In this document: one piece after another, positions 12,025-24,069 of the stretch
How positions within the stretch are numbered: the first letter of the stretch is position 1
How the letters are laid out: each line of letters begins with the position of its first letter
From: Gnetum montanum
Lineage: Eukaryota; Streptophyta; Gnetopsida; Gnetales; Gnetaceae
Direction: 5' to 3'
Assembly (NCBI GenBank): GCA_015680685.1
Contig: MNCI01035790.1
Span: 138,516 to 202,515, forward strand
Length of the DNA stretch: 64,000 nucleotides
Program-made: the position numbers and the translations under genes
The notes under the pieces: model-generated
Database searches by the model: none
The model's input: only the letters and a program-made list of their open reading frames with translations
What the model was told of the DNA's origin: nothing

Positions 12025-12038
12025 AAAGGGGATAGAAA
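12025..12038 (+). other. Polypurine tract of element T
   Basis: AAAGGGGATAGAAA, with a single T, lies directly against the TGTTGG start of the 3' LTR. This is where plus-strand DNA priming occurs in LTR retrotransposons. Confidence 0.85.
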
Positions 12039-14809
12039 TGTTGGCACATTTTGGCCATTTCATGGAACAGATTGGTATGATAAAATTGATTAAAGATATT
12101 TGCAGTTTTTAGTACTCTCTTATTCATAGTTGAAGAAGTGGTAAGAATTCTACAAACTATTAACTATGTTTTCTCACTAAATTCATAAGGGGGCTTTTAA
12201 AGATCCATTGCAAAGCAATTTTAGATGCTGAAAGATTGGAGAAAAGGCTATAAAACATCAAGAAAATGCATATAGAAAGCTTTACTTTGTCAAAATAAAC
12301 AAAATTTCAGTTTGTAGATAAAGAGAAATAGAATCTAAATTTAAAAAAGAAAGAAATGAAAAATCAAAGTAACTATAATTGATGGTAAACTGGTCATTGA
12401 AAATTTCAGTAGTCTTCATGAATCTATTTGTTTATGTGCCCTGTATATGAAATGTAGAACAAAAAGAAGACAAGAGAAAAAGAATAAAAGTTAAAATGCA
12501 ATTAGCAGTATATACAAGAATTGAGAATTGGATATCACAGTAATGTTTATTGAATTTTTTTAACAGCAAAAGTAGAGACACTGGAAAAAGGAAATTTGTC
12601 AAACACTTTATATATACTCTACATTAGAATGAGTAATGAAAACTGCAAAAACAAGAATAGGTTATGAATAAAATTGATTTTAGAAGAAAAACAACAAGAC
12701 AAGCATCAAGAATATATCAAAATCTTGCCAATATTGACACCCAAATCATACAGTGACTATCCCTGATTTAGAAAATAAATACAATAATTTTTAGTTTACG
12801 GAAAGAAAAACATAGGAAGCCCTAGGTGAATTTGGGGCAAAAATTTCAGGTGGTTGCAACCCCAAATCGCATTTATCATTTGCTGCTGGAAGCAAAGAAA
12901 AATAAGATCTCTTTCAATGATCCACAGTGTCCAAAGAATGGAGTTTGCATGCAAAAAGAAAAACATAGCAGGGTTTCTATTTTGTTTCAAGTGCAGGATA
13001 TGACAAACAGCAAAGAGAAGACGTGAAATATTAAACATAAACCCTAAGGAAAAGCTTGGCACATAACGAAAATGTTTTCACGTCTAGATTCTTGTAATGA
13101 TGAACCTACAAACAGAAATTGCAAACACAGCAGTGCCTGACTCCAACGCATCCGTCACCAACATTACCAATTCATCAAGTGCGGCTATAGAGACATGAAG
13201 ACACAGCGAGACAGGTGCACAACTGAATCAACAGAATGACATTTCTTCTATGATAGATATGGAGGATCGTGGACGTGGCCAGGAGATCAGTTGTAGGGAC
13301 TTAGTATCTGAGCTCAGTATCAAACCAACTAGAAGATTATTTAGCTGATGAATTGTGGTTATGGCTTATTCTGAAGAAAACCATCATTGCTGAAAGCAAG
13401 AACAAAACTTGAATGCATGAAATCAAAGTAACAAAATAAATTTCCAATTTCATATGGTTTGGTGGCTAAAAATAATTTTAGCATATTTTCTCACATGCAA
13501 CAAAAATAAAATGACAATTGTATGGAGCGCTTATTGCAATGGCCATCATGATGTTTGAGAAACTTGATCTTGGACTAAGGTTAAATGAATTAAACAAGNN
13601 NNNNNNNNNNNNNNNNNNNNNNNNNNNNNNNNNNNNNNNNNNNNNNNNNNNNNNNNNNNNNNNNNNNNNNNNNNNNNNNNNNNNNNNNNNNNNNNNNNNN
13701 NNNNNNNNNNNNNNNNNNNNNNNNNNNNNNNNNNNNNNNNNNNNNNNNNNNNNNNNNNNNNNNNNNNNNNNNNNNNNNNNNNNNNNNNNNNNNNNNNNNN
13801 NNNNNNNNNNNNNNNNNNNNNNNNNNNNNNNNNNNNNNNNNNNNNNNNNNNNNNNNNNNNNNNNNNNNNNNNNNNNNNNNNNNNNNNNNNNNNNNNNNNN
13901 NNNNNNNNNNNNNNNNNNNNNNNNNNNNNNNNNNNNNNNNNNNNNNNNNNNNNNNNNNNNNNNNNNNNNNNNNNNNNNNNNNNNNNNNNNNNNNNNNNNN
14001 NNNNNNNNNNNNNNNNNNNNNNNNNNNNNNNNNNNNNNNNNNNNNNNNNNNNNNNNNNNNNNNNNNNNNNNNNNNNNNNNNNNNNNNNNNNNNNNNNNNN
14101 NNNNNNNNNNNNNNNNNNNNNNNNNNNNNNNNNNNNNNNNNNNNNNNNNNNNNNNNNNNNNNNNNNNNNNNNNNNNNNNNNNNNNNNNNNNNNNNNNNNN
14201 NNNNNNNNNNNNNNNNNNNNNNNNNNNNNNNNNNNNNNNNNNNNNNNNNNNNNNNNNNNNNNNNNNNNNNNNNNNNNNNNNNNNNNNNNNNNNNNNNNNN
14301 NNNNNNNNNNNNNNNNNNNTGAAGTGTTTACTCGTATCATTTTACCTTATTTAAACATTTGAGATCTTTACACAAATCTATTTTCTTTTCTCTTCTTTCT
14401 ATTTCCATTGAATCTTGCTCTATTTCTAATTTTCTTGTGGAACTGTCTCTTTCTTTGAGGAAAATTAGAAGTAGATTCGCAGAGTTGTGCTCAAATGTTT
14501 TTGCAAAACTTTATTTGTTACAGGTAGGTATTATAAGGACCACATAGACTAGGCAATTGAACAGAATAGGAACTCTCAACAATTCACAGTACTCTGCAAA
14601 GTTGGCTAAATCTCTTTAAAATAAGTCATTTATAGTTTTACACACAACCCAATCATTTCATTTTTCATAATAGCACACACACACATACTCACATTAACTA
14701 CTAAGTCTATTTGGAGGTATTTGGGCCTTGGTGTTTCCAGAGACTAGCAAGCACCTAAATTCTGTTTGGGGACACTCGTTGGCGGTCGCGTCCCAAACGG
14801 TCACCAACA
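12039..14809 (+). repeat. Element T 3' LTR (2771 bp including gap)
   Basis: Starts TGTTGGCACA and ends GTCACCAACA. It is colinear with 2681-5631 except for a run of 721 Ns at 13599-14319. Outside the gap the two LTRs are 2050 and 2044 bases long, so the true gap is probably about 907 bases. Confidence 0.93.
13599..14319. other. Assembly gap (721 N)
   Basis: An unsequenced run inside the 3' LTR of element T. It would hold the TATA-box region, judged from the 5' LTR. Confidence 0.99.
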
Positions 14810-14814
14810 GGGAC
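14810..14814. repeat. Right target-site duplication of element T (GGGAC)
   Basis: Matches 2676-2680. The minus-strand gag of element A resumes directly after it. Confidence 0.93.
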
Positions 14815-17227
14815 CCAATGGAATTGTTTGTAAAGGATGAGGTAGAAGTAGGATGATTAGTCACCTTAGTCTGTGAGGGCTTAGTAGGTTTGTTTGTTTA
14901 GAAGAATGGTCTTTTATGAATATGATGTTTAGAACCCATCGGTTAATGAATTGATTGTAGATTGATGACCTTGGTAGCATTACGTTGCTTTGGCTGGGCT
15001 AGAAGTTCACCCTACATGGATGGAGTAAGTAGTAGCTATGCTGAGGGTGGAGGAATAGGTGCAGGAATAGGAGGAGGATAATGATAAAATATGGCATCCC
15101 TCTTGGAATGTGGAGAATGAGCTCTTTAATATTTGGGGAGGGTGGTAGTGATGTTGAAAAGGAGAAACATGATTGGAAGAGTCATGTGGAGATAGGGGTT
15201 GCTAAATGTAATACCCATATGGATTTGGTTGCCTGTAAGGGTACTATTGCCTTGGTGGTGGCATCCCCCACGATTGTGGTTGGTGCCATTGTTAATATTA
15301 CATGTACAATTTTGATGGAGTTCCACTTGGATAATATTATTGTTGTTGATGGAACTGCCTAAGATTGCCTTGAGAATAAGGCAACCTTATAGGTGTATGC
15401 CTTTTGGCTAGTTGTTGATTTGGAACATACACCCTAGACTCTTATAAGTGTGACATGATGGGGCAACATTCCTTAGGATGTTCATATTAGCAGATGTTAC
15501 ATCCACCATCATCATTTGATTCAGTTTTCACAACTTCATCTACTATAGTAATCTTGCCCTTACGCCTTTGGTATGTACATTCAACTTCTTTCTCCTCCTA
15601 CAGTTACGATCACTACTTTGCTCTCATGATTCTTTGATGCTTTTTAGAAAAAATTTAGAATTTTTTATTCAACAAATCCCATATTTTATCCACCTTAGCC
15701 AAAATTTCAGAGATAGTTTTTTGAATCATCAAGGTTTTTCTATTCACCACCTCATCAAGTTGTGATTCTTCTTCACTATCACAAAATCAAACCTCTCTCT
15801 TTCTGATGGAAGGATTCCTAGTGTATTCATCTGCACTCTCATGTTTTCTCAACTTGCCTTCTTTTTTTTACTACCTACTCAATTAGCCTTTGGATCTAAT
15901 AGGATCTAAGTTCAGATAGTCTCCCTTGAGCATAAACCCCAAGAGTTCTTCTCATTTCCAATCTAAGTTAATCTATGATATGGTAAATTTGTTCTTGCTA
16001 AGAATAATCATGGCCCAAGGCATCAGTGTATGAGAAAATAGTATTTTTCCATGATGGTGTCCAAGGGTTCATGGTTTTCTTACTTCCATCCTTAGATCTA
16101 CCTTCTTAGATTAGACACTCTAGAGTATGTCTAATACTTATCATTAAATAACTTTACCATTGTACTCCACTTGCAAACGGATTCTAGCTCCAACAATCGA
16201 CACCAAATTTTTGCTTCATTGATGAGTGTTCTAGGAAATAGCTTTAGTTTTTACCAATCATTTTCAATATTTTGTAAAGCACAAGCATCATGAAAATCTT
16301 GAAGATATGTTTGTGGATCAAAGTTATATCCCCCTAAAATCTGGGAATATTGTTCATATCAAGTCATTTGATCCAACTATCCTTCACATGTGTAGTTGGA
16401 ATTTTTATGGCCTCTACAATATTTAGCATGCTTCGAGTTTCCAGCAAAGGCTCATCATCATCATTATTTTAATGACATCCACTACCATGCCTTCATTCAT
16501 GCTTGGAATGGCGATCATCATTATTGTTCCACTATTTATCTCCATCACAATTGTTCTTTTTGCAGCATTTGTCAAAACTAGAAGAGGAAGAAAAAGATGC
16601 ATATGAAGAGGATGAAGAGGGAGGAGGACCACCACCATCATGGTATCTACCAACTCCTCTTCAGCTGTCACCACCATGTTCATCAGTTTTCTTATCCTCT
16701 TGATGCTTGTTTGAGCCCTTGCCTTGACTTCCATTTTTAGTTGAACCTAGATTATTGATAGTGGAATGCAAATTCAGGGTTGCACCCCCATCAACAATAA
16801 CAAGGGGTGGAGAATCTTCATTTCAAGAACCCCTAGAGGAAGGATCCTCATTGTCATTTTTCTTAAGCAGGAACAAGGGATCAGTGAACCGTTTCTCCTT
16901 CTTAAACTCATGGTGCTTCTCCTGGTGTCGATCTCTCTTACATTGTGTTTTAGTGGGATAGTAATCTTGGTAGTCATAATCATGCACAATGTACTCCTCT
17001 TAAAGATCTTGGATTCACAACCTCCTAAGAGTTTGAAGCAGTATCCTAGGCACAGATCAATTGGGAGGCATTACAATGTTGCCTTCCATATCTCGCCATC
17101 ATAGTTGTTCATCTGGACGTAGGATAAAGGTGAAGTCAAGCACATACTCATCTAGATGAGTATATATCGCCTTGCATTCTTGAGGGTCTGGTGGTTTAGT
17201 ATCATCACACCTGTGAGAAGAAGAAAT
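14815..17227 (-). pseudogene. Element A gag
   Basis: The minus-strand sequence is colinear with element D gag. The start region (17227-17195) reads like D's first residues (SSSH), but the ATG is ATT here. A LDEYV segment lies near 17140-17160, followed by a Ser/His/Asp-rich stretch (16560-16680). The Gag core lies near 16400-16230, with NNIP, GGYNFDPQ and LKLFPRTLI. Stops and frameshifts are frequent. The insertion of T cuts the gene between the end of gag and protease. The product would be the structural Gag protein that assembles cytoplasmic particles. Confidence 0.7.
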
Positions 17228-17363
17228 TTTATAATACAAATAAGATATTAGTGTGCTTATGTGATTATATTTATTGTGAGAATGATTTTGACCTTAAGGT
17301 TCATCCAACAATGTTAATGATGTTCACTAAACCTAGATAACACACATTTCAAACAAAAAGAAT

Positions 17364-17381
17364 CCCTTGGCAAAAACACTA
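17364..17381 (-). other. tRNA-Asp-like primer-binding site of element A
   Basis: On the minus strand this reads TAGTGTTTTTGCCAAGGG, one base after the LTR. It is a decayed form of the tRNA-Asp complement TGGCGCCGTTGCCGGGGA, which is better preserved in C, D and E. Confidence 0.6.
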
Positions 17382-17382
17382 A

Positions 17383-18332
17383 TGATAAGTAGTGAAGGTA
17401 CCCCTACGTTCAACCATACAAATCATGAAGTGTTCATCCATGATCTACTTGAATTCCATAGATTCTATGTCTTTTGGTACACTAGTCTCCTAGGAAGTGA
17501 ACTTTACCCTAATAGTCATTCGTTGTCTTCTCAATTATACTTGTCATGTATAAAGGTATGGTTAAGTGTGATCGAGGCATCTTATTTTTATTTATGCTCC
17601 TGGTGCTGAAAATAGAGAAATGAAGTAATTTAATAACTAATTTAATTTAACTAGTTAACTAATCTCTAACTAGTCCTAACATAAGCATCCGGTCCCACTT
17701 TCTATACATGTCTTGAACCCACGTATCTGCTACTGGTATTATCAAGCATTTATGCTACTGGGTGAATCAAGCAGTAACACTATTGGGATTACCAAGCAAA
17801 TACATGTTTACACTCAAAGTGGTTGCACTTACGTGTTTAATCTATTTAGCTTAATTAATTAACTAATCACTTGAATTTAATTTAGCTTAATTAATTGTAT
17901 AATTAATAAAAATATTAAATGAATAAATAATTAATTAATCTATTACAAGTACTACTAGGTTTGACCAAAAGGCTCATCTTTATTATTGTTCACACTAGTG
18001 TGTTCAGGTACAACAATGCTTGAATAAAGATTTGTACACTTTTTAACTCTTTTTGCAAGCACTCAAAGAAATATTCTAACTCTCAAATGATAAAACTACA
18101 ATAGTTATGCTACAACTATGACTTGACTCCCCATAAACATAGCTAGTGAGCACATATTTATAAAATTTATTATGGAGCTACATCAACAGTGCCCCATAGA
18201 TGCAGCAAACGCTATGTCAATGCGACCTCATCTATGAGGCAACATCAAATAGATAGGGCTGCATTGATGGGGGCCTGTCGATGAGGCCATGTCAACGGGG
18301 ATCCATCAATGCAATATAATGATGATTCATCA
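17383..18332 (-). repeat. Element A 5' LTR (950 bp)
   Basis: Read on the minus strand it starts TGATGAATCATC (18332) and ends in CTTATCA (17383). The last 40 bases (AGGGGTACC then the CA end) match the LTR ends of B, C, D and E. A TATA-like TTTATAAATATG lies on the minus strand near 18150-18170 and an AATAAA near 17975-17990. The U3 part (18190-18320) has repeated CATCAATG/CTCATC motifs and a short palindrome around CCTCATCTATGAGG, unlike the GATATC repeats of its relatives. The partner LTR is outside the window. Confidence 0.82.
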
Positions 18333-19560
18333 TTCAATTAGATGAAACCAACATGAAGGTAGATAGAAATATCATTCCTAGTCATATACAAACATATGAA
18401 GGTGAAGAGCATGTATGTTTAGATGAAGAAGTTTCACAACTAGATAGAGATAGAGCATATGAAGAGGAAGGAAAATCCAGCTATGGAAGTGTAGGAAATC
18501 ATTAGACAAGAATTCCAATGGGAGAGAATCATATTCTTAAAATGAGAACTCCAAGGGCTCTAGTGGTGCTCAATACTTCTTCTTTAGACAAGCTTGATGA
18601 GGAAGATTAGGTAAGGCTTACTAGAGCATTCAAAAATGCTGCAAGACTTCTATATGTAGAATTGAAGACTTTTAGCCATGTAGATGACATCAATGCTTTT
18701 GCAAGTTGGCTGAAGGCACTTAAGAAGCACTTCTAGTTGGAAGAGGTATCAAATAACTTGAGGGTACCTATTGTTGAGTCCATATTAGAAGGTATGACTT
18801 CTACTTTGTGGGAAAAGGAGTCCTAAGATTATGAAAGATGAAATGGTCAACCTATTAGAGATTGGGATTTGATGAAATACAAGTTGAAGAGAAAATTTGA
18901 ACAATGTCATTAGAGACAAGAAACCATTATGAAGTTGAAATTACTAAGGCAAGGTGATAAGGATGTCAAAGGATTTTACATCAAATTTTATGATTTATTC
19001 CATCAAGCTAACATAAACTAGGAGAAATATGAATAATTTTCAATCTTTTTAGAAGGTATCAAAATGGCATACCAACAAGAGTTGTCTTTTTATGAGCCAC
19101 AAACCCTTGATGAAGCTTATGATTTGGCACTCAAGGATAAGAAGAAATTAGGTGGATTCAGAAATAGAAGTAAACAAACTTCCAAGGAAAAGGAGAAGGG
19201 ATCCAAGTCCAAATCATAAGACAAGGAGGGTAGCTAAGATAAGAAGACTGAAAGAGGCAATGAGAAGGACAAAGCTAAGAATGACCAAGGCAATGGAGGC
19301 AAAGGTCAAGGTAGCAACTCATTAAAAATTCAGTGCTTCAAATGTGGAGAATGGGAACATAAGCAATGGAAATGTTCACTTTACAAGGCAACAAAGAGAA
19401 AATATGTGCAAACCATGGAGGTGGAAGAGACATTAGGCCAAGCTCTTTAAAGAGGTAATCCTAATGCTTCAAAAATTAAGAATGTTCCTAAATTAAATTC
19501 TTCTACATTTATGGGGAATGCAAATAGAGGAGATCATCCTAGTAGGAAATTGTTATTTTA
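18333..19560 (+). pseudogene. Element F gag
   Basis: The frame begins mid-gene at the LTR of A. Recognisable parts are an acidic N-terminal stretch, the Gag core around 18600-19080 (DDINAFASWLKALKKHF, DWDLMKYKLKRKFEQ, FYIKFYDLFHQANIN) and a Lys/Ser/Gly-rich linker (19140-19320). A zinc knuckle CFKCGEWEHKQWKC lies at 19334-19375, with all three Cys and the His present. Stops at about 18608, 18824 and 18913 replace likely Gln codons. The knuckle would bind RNA in packaging. Confidence 0.8.
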
Positions 19561-21430
19561 GATTAGAGCTAGTTGTTTGCTTCCTGGGGAATGGATTCAT
19601 GTTTTGATAGATGAGGGAGCCCAAGAAAATGTTATTTCTTCTAGGGAAGTTGCTAGATTTGGTTTGGTAACTAATCCTCATCTGAGATTGTATAAGTTGC
19701 ATTGGTTATCTAGAGATTTTTCCCAAGAGATGAGAGAATAATGTACTTTGAAATTTAAAATTGGAAGTTTTCATGATGTGGTGAAATGTGATGTGCTTCT
19801 AATAGATTATGCTAATGTAATTTTGGGTAGACCTTGGAATTTTGATAATGGTGCTCAATTTGATGAAGTTATAACTATATGAAGTGTAACTAGACTTGAT
19901 GGAATCCATGATTTGATTCCTATGATGGCTGAACAATTGAGGTAGCAAATCTCACTTAATGCTTCCTTAATTTTTCTAGGAGAGAGGGAATATATTAAGG
20001 AACATGATGAAATTGGTTTTGGTTTTCTTATTATGAAAACAATTTCTACTAACCATGATGATGTGTAGTTTGAACTTTCTACGGTTGTGCTATGCTTGAA
20101 AGAGAAATTTCCAAAGGTGTTTAAGAGGAAATTGGCTAGACTACCACCAATGAAAAATATATAGCATTAGATTGACTTCATGATTAGTGCTACCATTCCA
20201 AATGAGAGAGCTTACTAAATGGCACCAAATCAAAGAGCTGAATTCCAAAGGCATGTAGAGGGGTTACTTGCAAATGGCTTCATGAGGAAATCCATCTCAC
20301 CTTATGCAGCTCTAGTAGTGCTAGTGCCAAAGAAGGACAACGATGAATAAGGATGTGCATTGATACTAGGGTAGTGAATAGGATAACAGTGAGGTATAGG
20401 TTTCCTATTTCAAAGATGGATAATATCCTTGATGTCCTTACCAATGTACAGATTTTTAGTAAATTTGATTTAAAGATTGATTACTATCAAATTAGAATTA
20501 GGCCCAGTGATAAGTGGAAGATAGCTTTCAAAACACAAAATGGATTATTTAAATGATTAGTGATGTCATTTGGCCTCATGAATGTACCTGCTACATTCAT
20601 GAGGTTGATGCATGATGTATTGAAGAACTTGATTGGTAAGTATTGTATTATTTTTTTTAATGATATTTTGGTGTATAACTCTAATGAGGAAGAGCACTTG
20701 GATCACTTGAAGATGGTGTGTTTTAAGTTGGAGGAGGCATAGTTGGTGATTAACATGAAGAAATTTCATTTCTTCAAGAGGGAAATCACATATTTAGAGC
20801 ATGTGGTTTCTAAAAACCAGATTCAGATGAACGCTACTAAGGTAAAGGCTATTAGGGATTGATCAACTCATAAGAATGTTAGGGAGGTAAGATCATTCCT
20901 TGGTTTAGCAAGTTTTTATAGATGATTCATCAAAAAACTTAGTAGTATTTTATGGTTTATGTTTGCTTTGTTGAAGAAAAATAAGGAATTTAGATGGGAT
21001 AATGAAACCCAAGGGAGCTTTGACTTATTGAAAGAAAAGATTACTAGTGAATTAGTGCTTGTAGTTCTAGATTTTTAGAAGCTTTTACAAGTGGAGGTGG
21101 ATGTAGGTGGATGTAGGTGGACTTGCCATTTGTTGGGTACTATCACAAAAAGATAGACTTATTGCTTTTTTTCTGAAAATTTGAATGAGCTAAGGAAAAA
21201 ATATATGAGGAGTTTTGCATAATACTTCAAGCAATTAAGAATTGGAGGCATTACTTGTTGTCCAAAGAATTCACATTAATGATAAACCATAAAGCACTTC
21301 AATTTATAAACTCCCAAGAGAAGTTAATTGCATCATAGGACATGGGCTGCATAATTATAAGAATTCAATTTTTTGTTGAAGCACATTGAGTCTTATAACA
21401 TCACGTATCATATACCTCACTATGAGTTAA
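19561..21430 (+). pseudogene. Element F protease, RT and RNase H
   Basis: Protease: VLIDEGAQENVIS at about 19599-19640, where the usual Asp-Ser/Thr-Gly reads Asp-Glu-Gly, then VILGRPW near 19820. RT: LVPKKDN (about 20322), a frameshift near 20350, open segments at 20353-20556 and 20560-20742. The active site reads FFND, with the first catalytic Asp changed to Asn (AAT at 20659-20661). The connection NVREVRSFLGLASFYR is at about 20876-20925. RNase H, about 20980-21400, is disrupted by a 10-bp tandem duplication (21096-21115) and stops, but INHKALQFIN is still visible near 21280. Integrase is absent. Confidence 0.82.
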
Positions 21431-21544
21431 ACCATACATCCATATTTCACTAACTTAAAGTGAGAAGACAATGATCACGAACTTAATATCAACTCCTAGA
21501 ATAATTACATTATCCATCCATGGATTTCATTTTGGTTGTATGTG

Positions 21545-22397
21545 TGATGAATCCCCATTTTTCTTCAACAACAACATCAGGTCCGTGACATTGGGGCAAC
21601 GATGTTGCATATGCAATGTTAGGGCCTTAGTCCGATGTTGGACATCCGATGTTGGGGTATATACCCAACACTATAAATACCATGCTCGAGCTCCAGTTTT
21701 TAGTTATTTTTTGGTCATTCTTAGTCAAAGTAGTGAAGCTCCTATAGTTTATTTTCCTCAGAGTTAGAATATTTTCTGAGTGCCCGCAGAAGGATTCTAA
21801 AGTTTGTATAGTTCTTTGTTCGAGCACTGATGTACCTGAGTGCAATAGTCTAACAGGAATAAAATGAACTCTTTTGATAATCCTTGTAACACTAAGAATA
21901 GCTTAATATTTTCTTTATTGAACTTTGCTTTATTTCTCTTTACTTTAATGTATTTTAATTAAGCAATTTATTTTTAATTGATTAATGAACATGAGCACGA
22001 TCACTTTGAGCATTCATATAATACTTGGTAACCTAGAAATGCTTAGTATTTCGTAGCCCAGTAGTGTTATATGTGTTCAAGATGTGTTCAGGAAAGTGGA
22101 GTGGTTACTTATGTTAGGCTAGCTAGGAAATAAACATTAGTTTTCAATATACTCTATCCCTATTCTTGTTGTAGGCAATTACATCCATAAAATATAAAAT
22201 GACAAAAATTCATATATCTCAATTACACTTAAACCATACCCTTGAGCCTCAAAAGTGTAGTTGGGAAGACAACAAAAATTTCTCAATGTCATTTCACTTC
22301 CTAGAAAAACTAGTGGACGAGATAACTATAAGTCCACGAAGTGCATAATGCCTTAGTGATTCATATGGTTGGCTATAGTGTACCTCGTGGCTCATCA
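21545..22397 (+). repeat. Element D 5' LTR (853 bp)
   Basis: Starts TGATGAATCCCC and ends GGCTCATCA. TATAAATA is at 21672-21679. Directly upstream is the near-palindrome GTTGGGGTATATACCCAAC (about 21652-21670). A second half (about 21840-22390) has the family pattern of AATAAA-type signals and the common terminal AGGGGTACC-like segment. Confidence 0.88.
21672..21679 (+). promoter_or_regulatory. TATA box of element D 5' LTR
   Basis: TATAAATA, conserved at the same place in the 3' LTR (about 29825-29832) and in the LTRs of B, E and H. Confidence 0.7.
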
Positions 22398-22398
22398 T

Positions 22399-22416
22399 TG
22401 GCACCATTTTCAAGGA
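22399..22416 (+). other. tRNA-Asp-like primer-binding site of element D
   Basis: TGGCACCATTTTCAAGGA matches the tRNA-Asp complement TGGCGCCGTTGCCGGGGA, with mostly CG-to-CA/TG type differences. It lies one base after the LTR. Confidence 0.78.
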
Positions 22417-22556
22417 CCTTTTTGTTGTTTTGTGTGCTATCTATGACCCAATGAAAGTATTTAGCTCATTAAAATGAACTTGAAAGTCATATCTTATTTT
22501 ACAATTACTACAACAAATTCTCAAAGCACACTATGATTTTTATTTGCTAATTGAAA

Positions 22557-24069
22557 ATGTCTTCTTCTCACAGGAATGATTCTCTACCCAAGGTTGATAA
22601 TGTTCATTCGAAAAAGCCTCAATAGTACTAAATTACATATACTCACCTTGATGAGTATGTGCCAAACTTCACCTTCATCCTACACTAGGATGAACATCTA
22701 TAGTGGCATGACATGGAGGGCAACATTATGTTGTTGCTTGATCATGCTGCTCCTACAATGCTCTATCAAATGCTTGCATGATGTGGCCTTCAAGACCACC
22801 ATGAGGAGCATAATGTGGAAGATGTCAATGCCAAGGATTATCATCCCACTGAAGCACAATGCCTATGAAATTAGCAATTGGAGCAATGCTATGAGTTTTC
22901 GAAGGAAAAATGACTTAACAATCCTCCATTCTTGTTGTACCAACAAGCTAGTGAAGAACCCTTCTCTGGGAATTTTTCATACAATGACACTCCTCTCTTT
23001 AACTTTAGCAATCGATGCCAAAACCAAAATCTACACTCCAAAGTTCACAACCCTGATTTTGGTAACAAGGGATCCAATGACAAAGAAGGATCTAAAGAGG
23101 CAAGTTAAGACATGGGAGCAAATAAGAAGCATGATCGTGATCATGGTCATCATCACTGAAGAGGTAGTAGTATGCATCGTGATGGTGCTAATTCTCCTTC
23201 CTCTTCACCTTCATCATCATCTTCTTCTTCTAGCCTTGACCATGATTTCAAAAGGTGAGATCATGATGAAGGTAATCAAAATGCATGCAACAATCGATGG
23301 AACCAAAATAACGAAAGGGACTATCAAGATAGACAAGATCAAGGACGTAGATGTTCAAGAGAGGCACATTGCCATGAACGAAGGGGTAGTAGAGCACATC
23401 ATAGGCACCATGATCAAGGCCTTGATGAGCATCTATTTGCTACTTGAAGTATGATTAACATCATAGAGGCAGTTAGAATTCCAAACAAGGCATATGAAAG
23501 ATAGTTAGATCAAATGGTTAGACATGAACAATATTCCTCGATTTGAAGGAGGATATAACTCTGATCCACAAAATCATCCTCAAGCTTTTCAAGATGAATG
23601 TGCCTTGCAAAACACAAAGAACGAGTGGTAGAAATTGAAGTTATTCCCAAGGACACTTATCAAAGAAGTAGAGAGCTGGTACTGGTCCTTAGAACTAGAA
23701 TCTATCAAATGATGGAGTACCATACTTGAGATGTTCAATGATAAATATCAAATGTACTCCAGGGTTTTCAACTTAAGGAAGCAAATTCAAGAGTGGAAAC
23801 AAGGAACACATGAAACCTTGGATGCCGCCATTGATCAATACTATGCCTTGATGCACAAATGTCCTAACCATGGTTATTCTCAATTGGCTCAACTTCACCA
23901 CATTGTAGATGGGCTTCGTAATGAAATGAGGAAAATGCTTGGTGTCTATGCCCAAAGGCAATTGTTAGAACTAACTATTCATCAAGTGAAAAGGTTAATA
24001 GAGTAGGTTTCCAAAGAGGAGGGTGAACTAATATAGAGAGAAAATGCAGAGGAGTACAACTGTGATCCC
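22557..24069 (+). pseudogene. Element D gag
   Basis: The ATG at 22557 opens MSSSHRNDSLPKVDNV, which is colinear with element A's gag start. A Ser-rich and then His/Arg/Asp-rich low-complexity region follows (about 23160-23440). The Gag core lies in frame from about 23521 (NNIPRFEGGYNSDPQ, LKLFPRTLIKEVESWYWSL), with an open part at 23731-24006 (KYQMYSRVFNLRKQIQEW, GLRNEMRKMLGVYAQ). The long ORF at 22576-23454 in another frame is a shadow without Gag features. Many stops are present. Confidence 0.82.

Larger units (their letters stand above)
2681..14809 (+). mobile_element. Element T: full-length Tat-like Ty3/gypsy retrotransposon
   Basis: The element is about 12.1 kb as assembled. LTRs begin TGTTGG and end CCAACA, and a 5-bp duplication GGGAC flanks the insertion. 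The internal order is primer site, gag, protease, RNase H, RT, second RNase H, integrase, extra ORF, polypurine tract. The RNase H between protease and RT, together with a linker typical of plant Tat-like elements (SRSWSKNFSGY near 7663-7695), supports a Tat-like assignment. Frames are broken by single stops and a few small indels, so it is not autonomous now. Over the first 200 bases the two LTRs differ by roughly 6% by eye. That makes it old, but younger than element A, which it interrupts. Confidence 0.92.
1..18332 (-). mobile_element. Element A: Athila-like Ty3/gypsy retrotransposon, 3' part outside the window
   Basis: Read on the minus strand the order is 5' LTR (17383-18332), tRNA-Asp-like primer site, gag (14815-17227), protease, RT, RNase H and the start of integrase (2675 down to 1). 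The 3' end lies beyond position 1. The element is split by insertion of element T between 2680 and 14810, with GGGAC duplicated on both sides. Gag and pol resemble the colinear element D (22557-27540), including the Athila-type FMDDFS reverse-transcriptase motif. All reading frames are broken by many stops. A's LTR directly abuts the truncated gag of element F, so A probably inserted into F. The target duplication cannot be checked because A's other end is missing. Confidence 0.85.
18333..21440 (+). mobile_element. Element F: truncated chromovirus-like Ty3/gypsy gag-pol
   Basis: A gag-pol of a lineage different from A, D and T: Gag with a CX2CX4HX4C knuckle, then protease, RT and RNase H. There are no LTRs, because the left side is cut by element A's LTR and integrase is missing on the right, before element D. 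The RT sequence style (SKFDLKIDYYQIRI, MSFGLMNVPATFMRLM) fits chromoviruses. It is heavily broken and is the oldest layer of this nest. Confidence 0.8.

Noticed and set aside
13518-14354. Long ORFs across the N run on both strands
   Set aside because: They consist almost entirely of undetermined residues from the assembly gap; no coding evidence.
22540-22575. Apparent 3' splice site (pyrimidine run then CACAG) in elements D and A
   Set aside because: The same bases code for the first Gag residues (MSSSH), and related elements have other coding sequence here, so an intron is not needed.
22576-23454. 292-codon ORF in element D
   Set aside because: It is in a different frame from the Gag features; the real gag frame starts at 22557 and has stops. 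The long ORF is a shadow.
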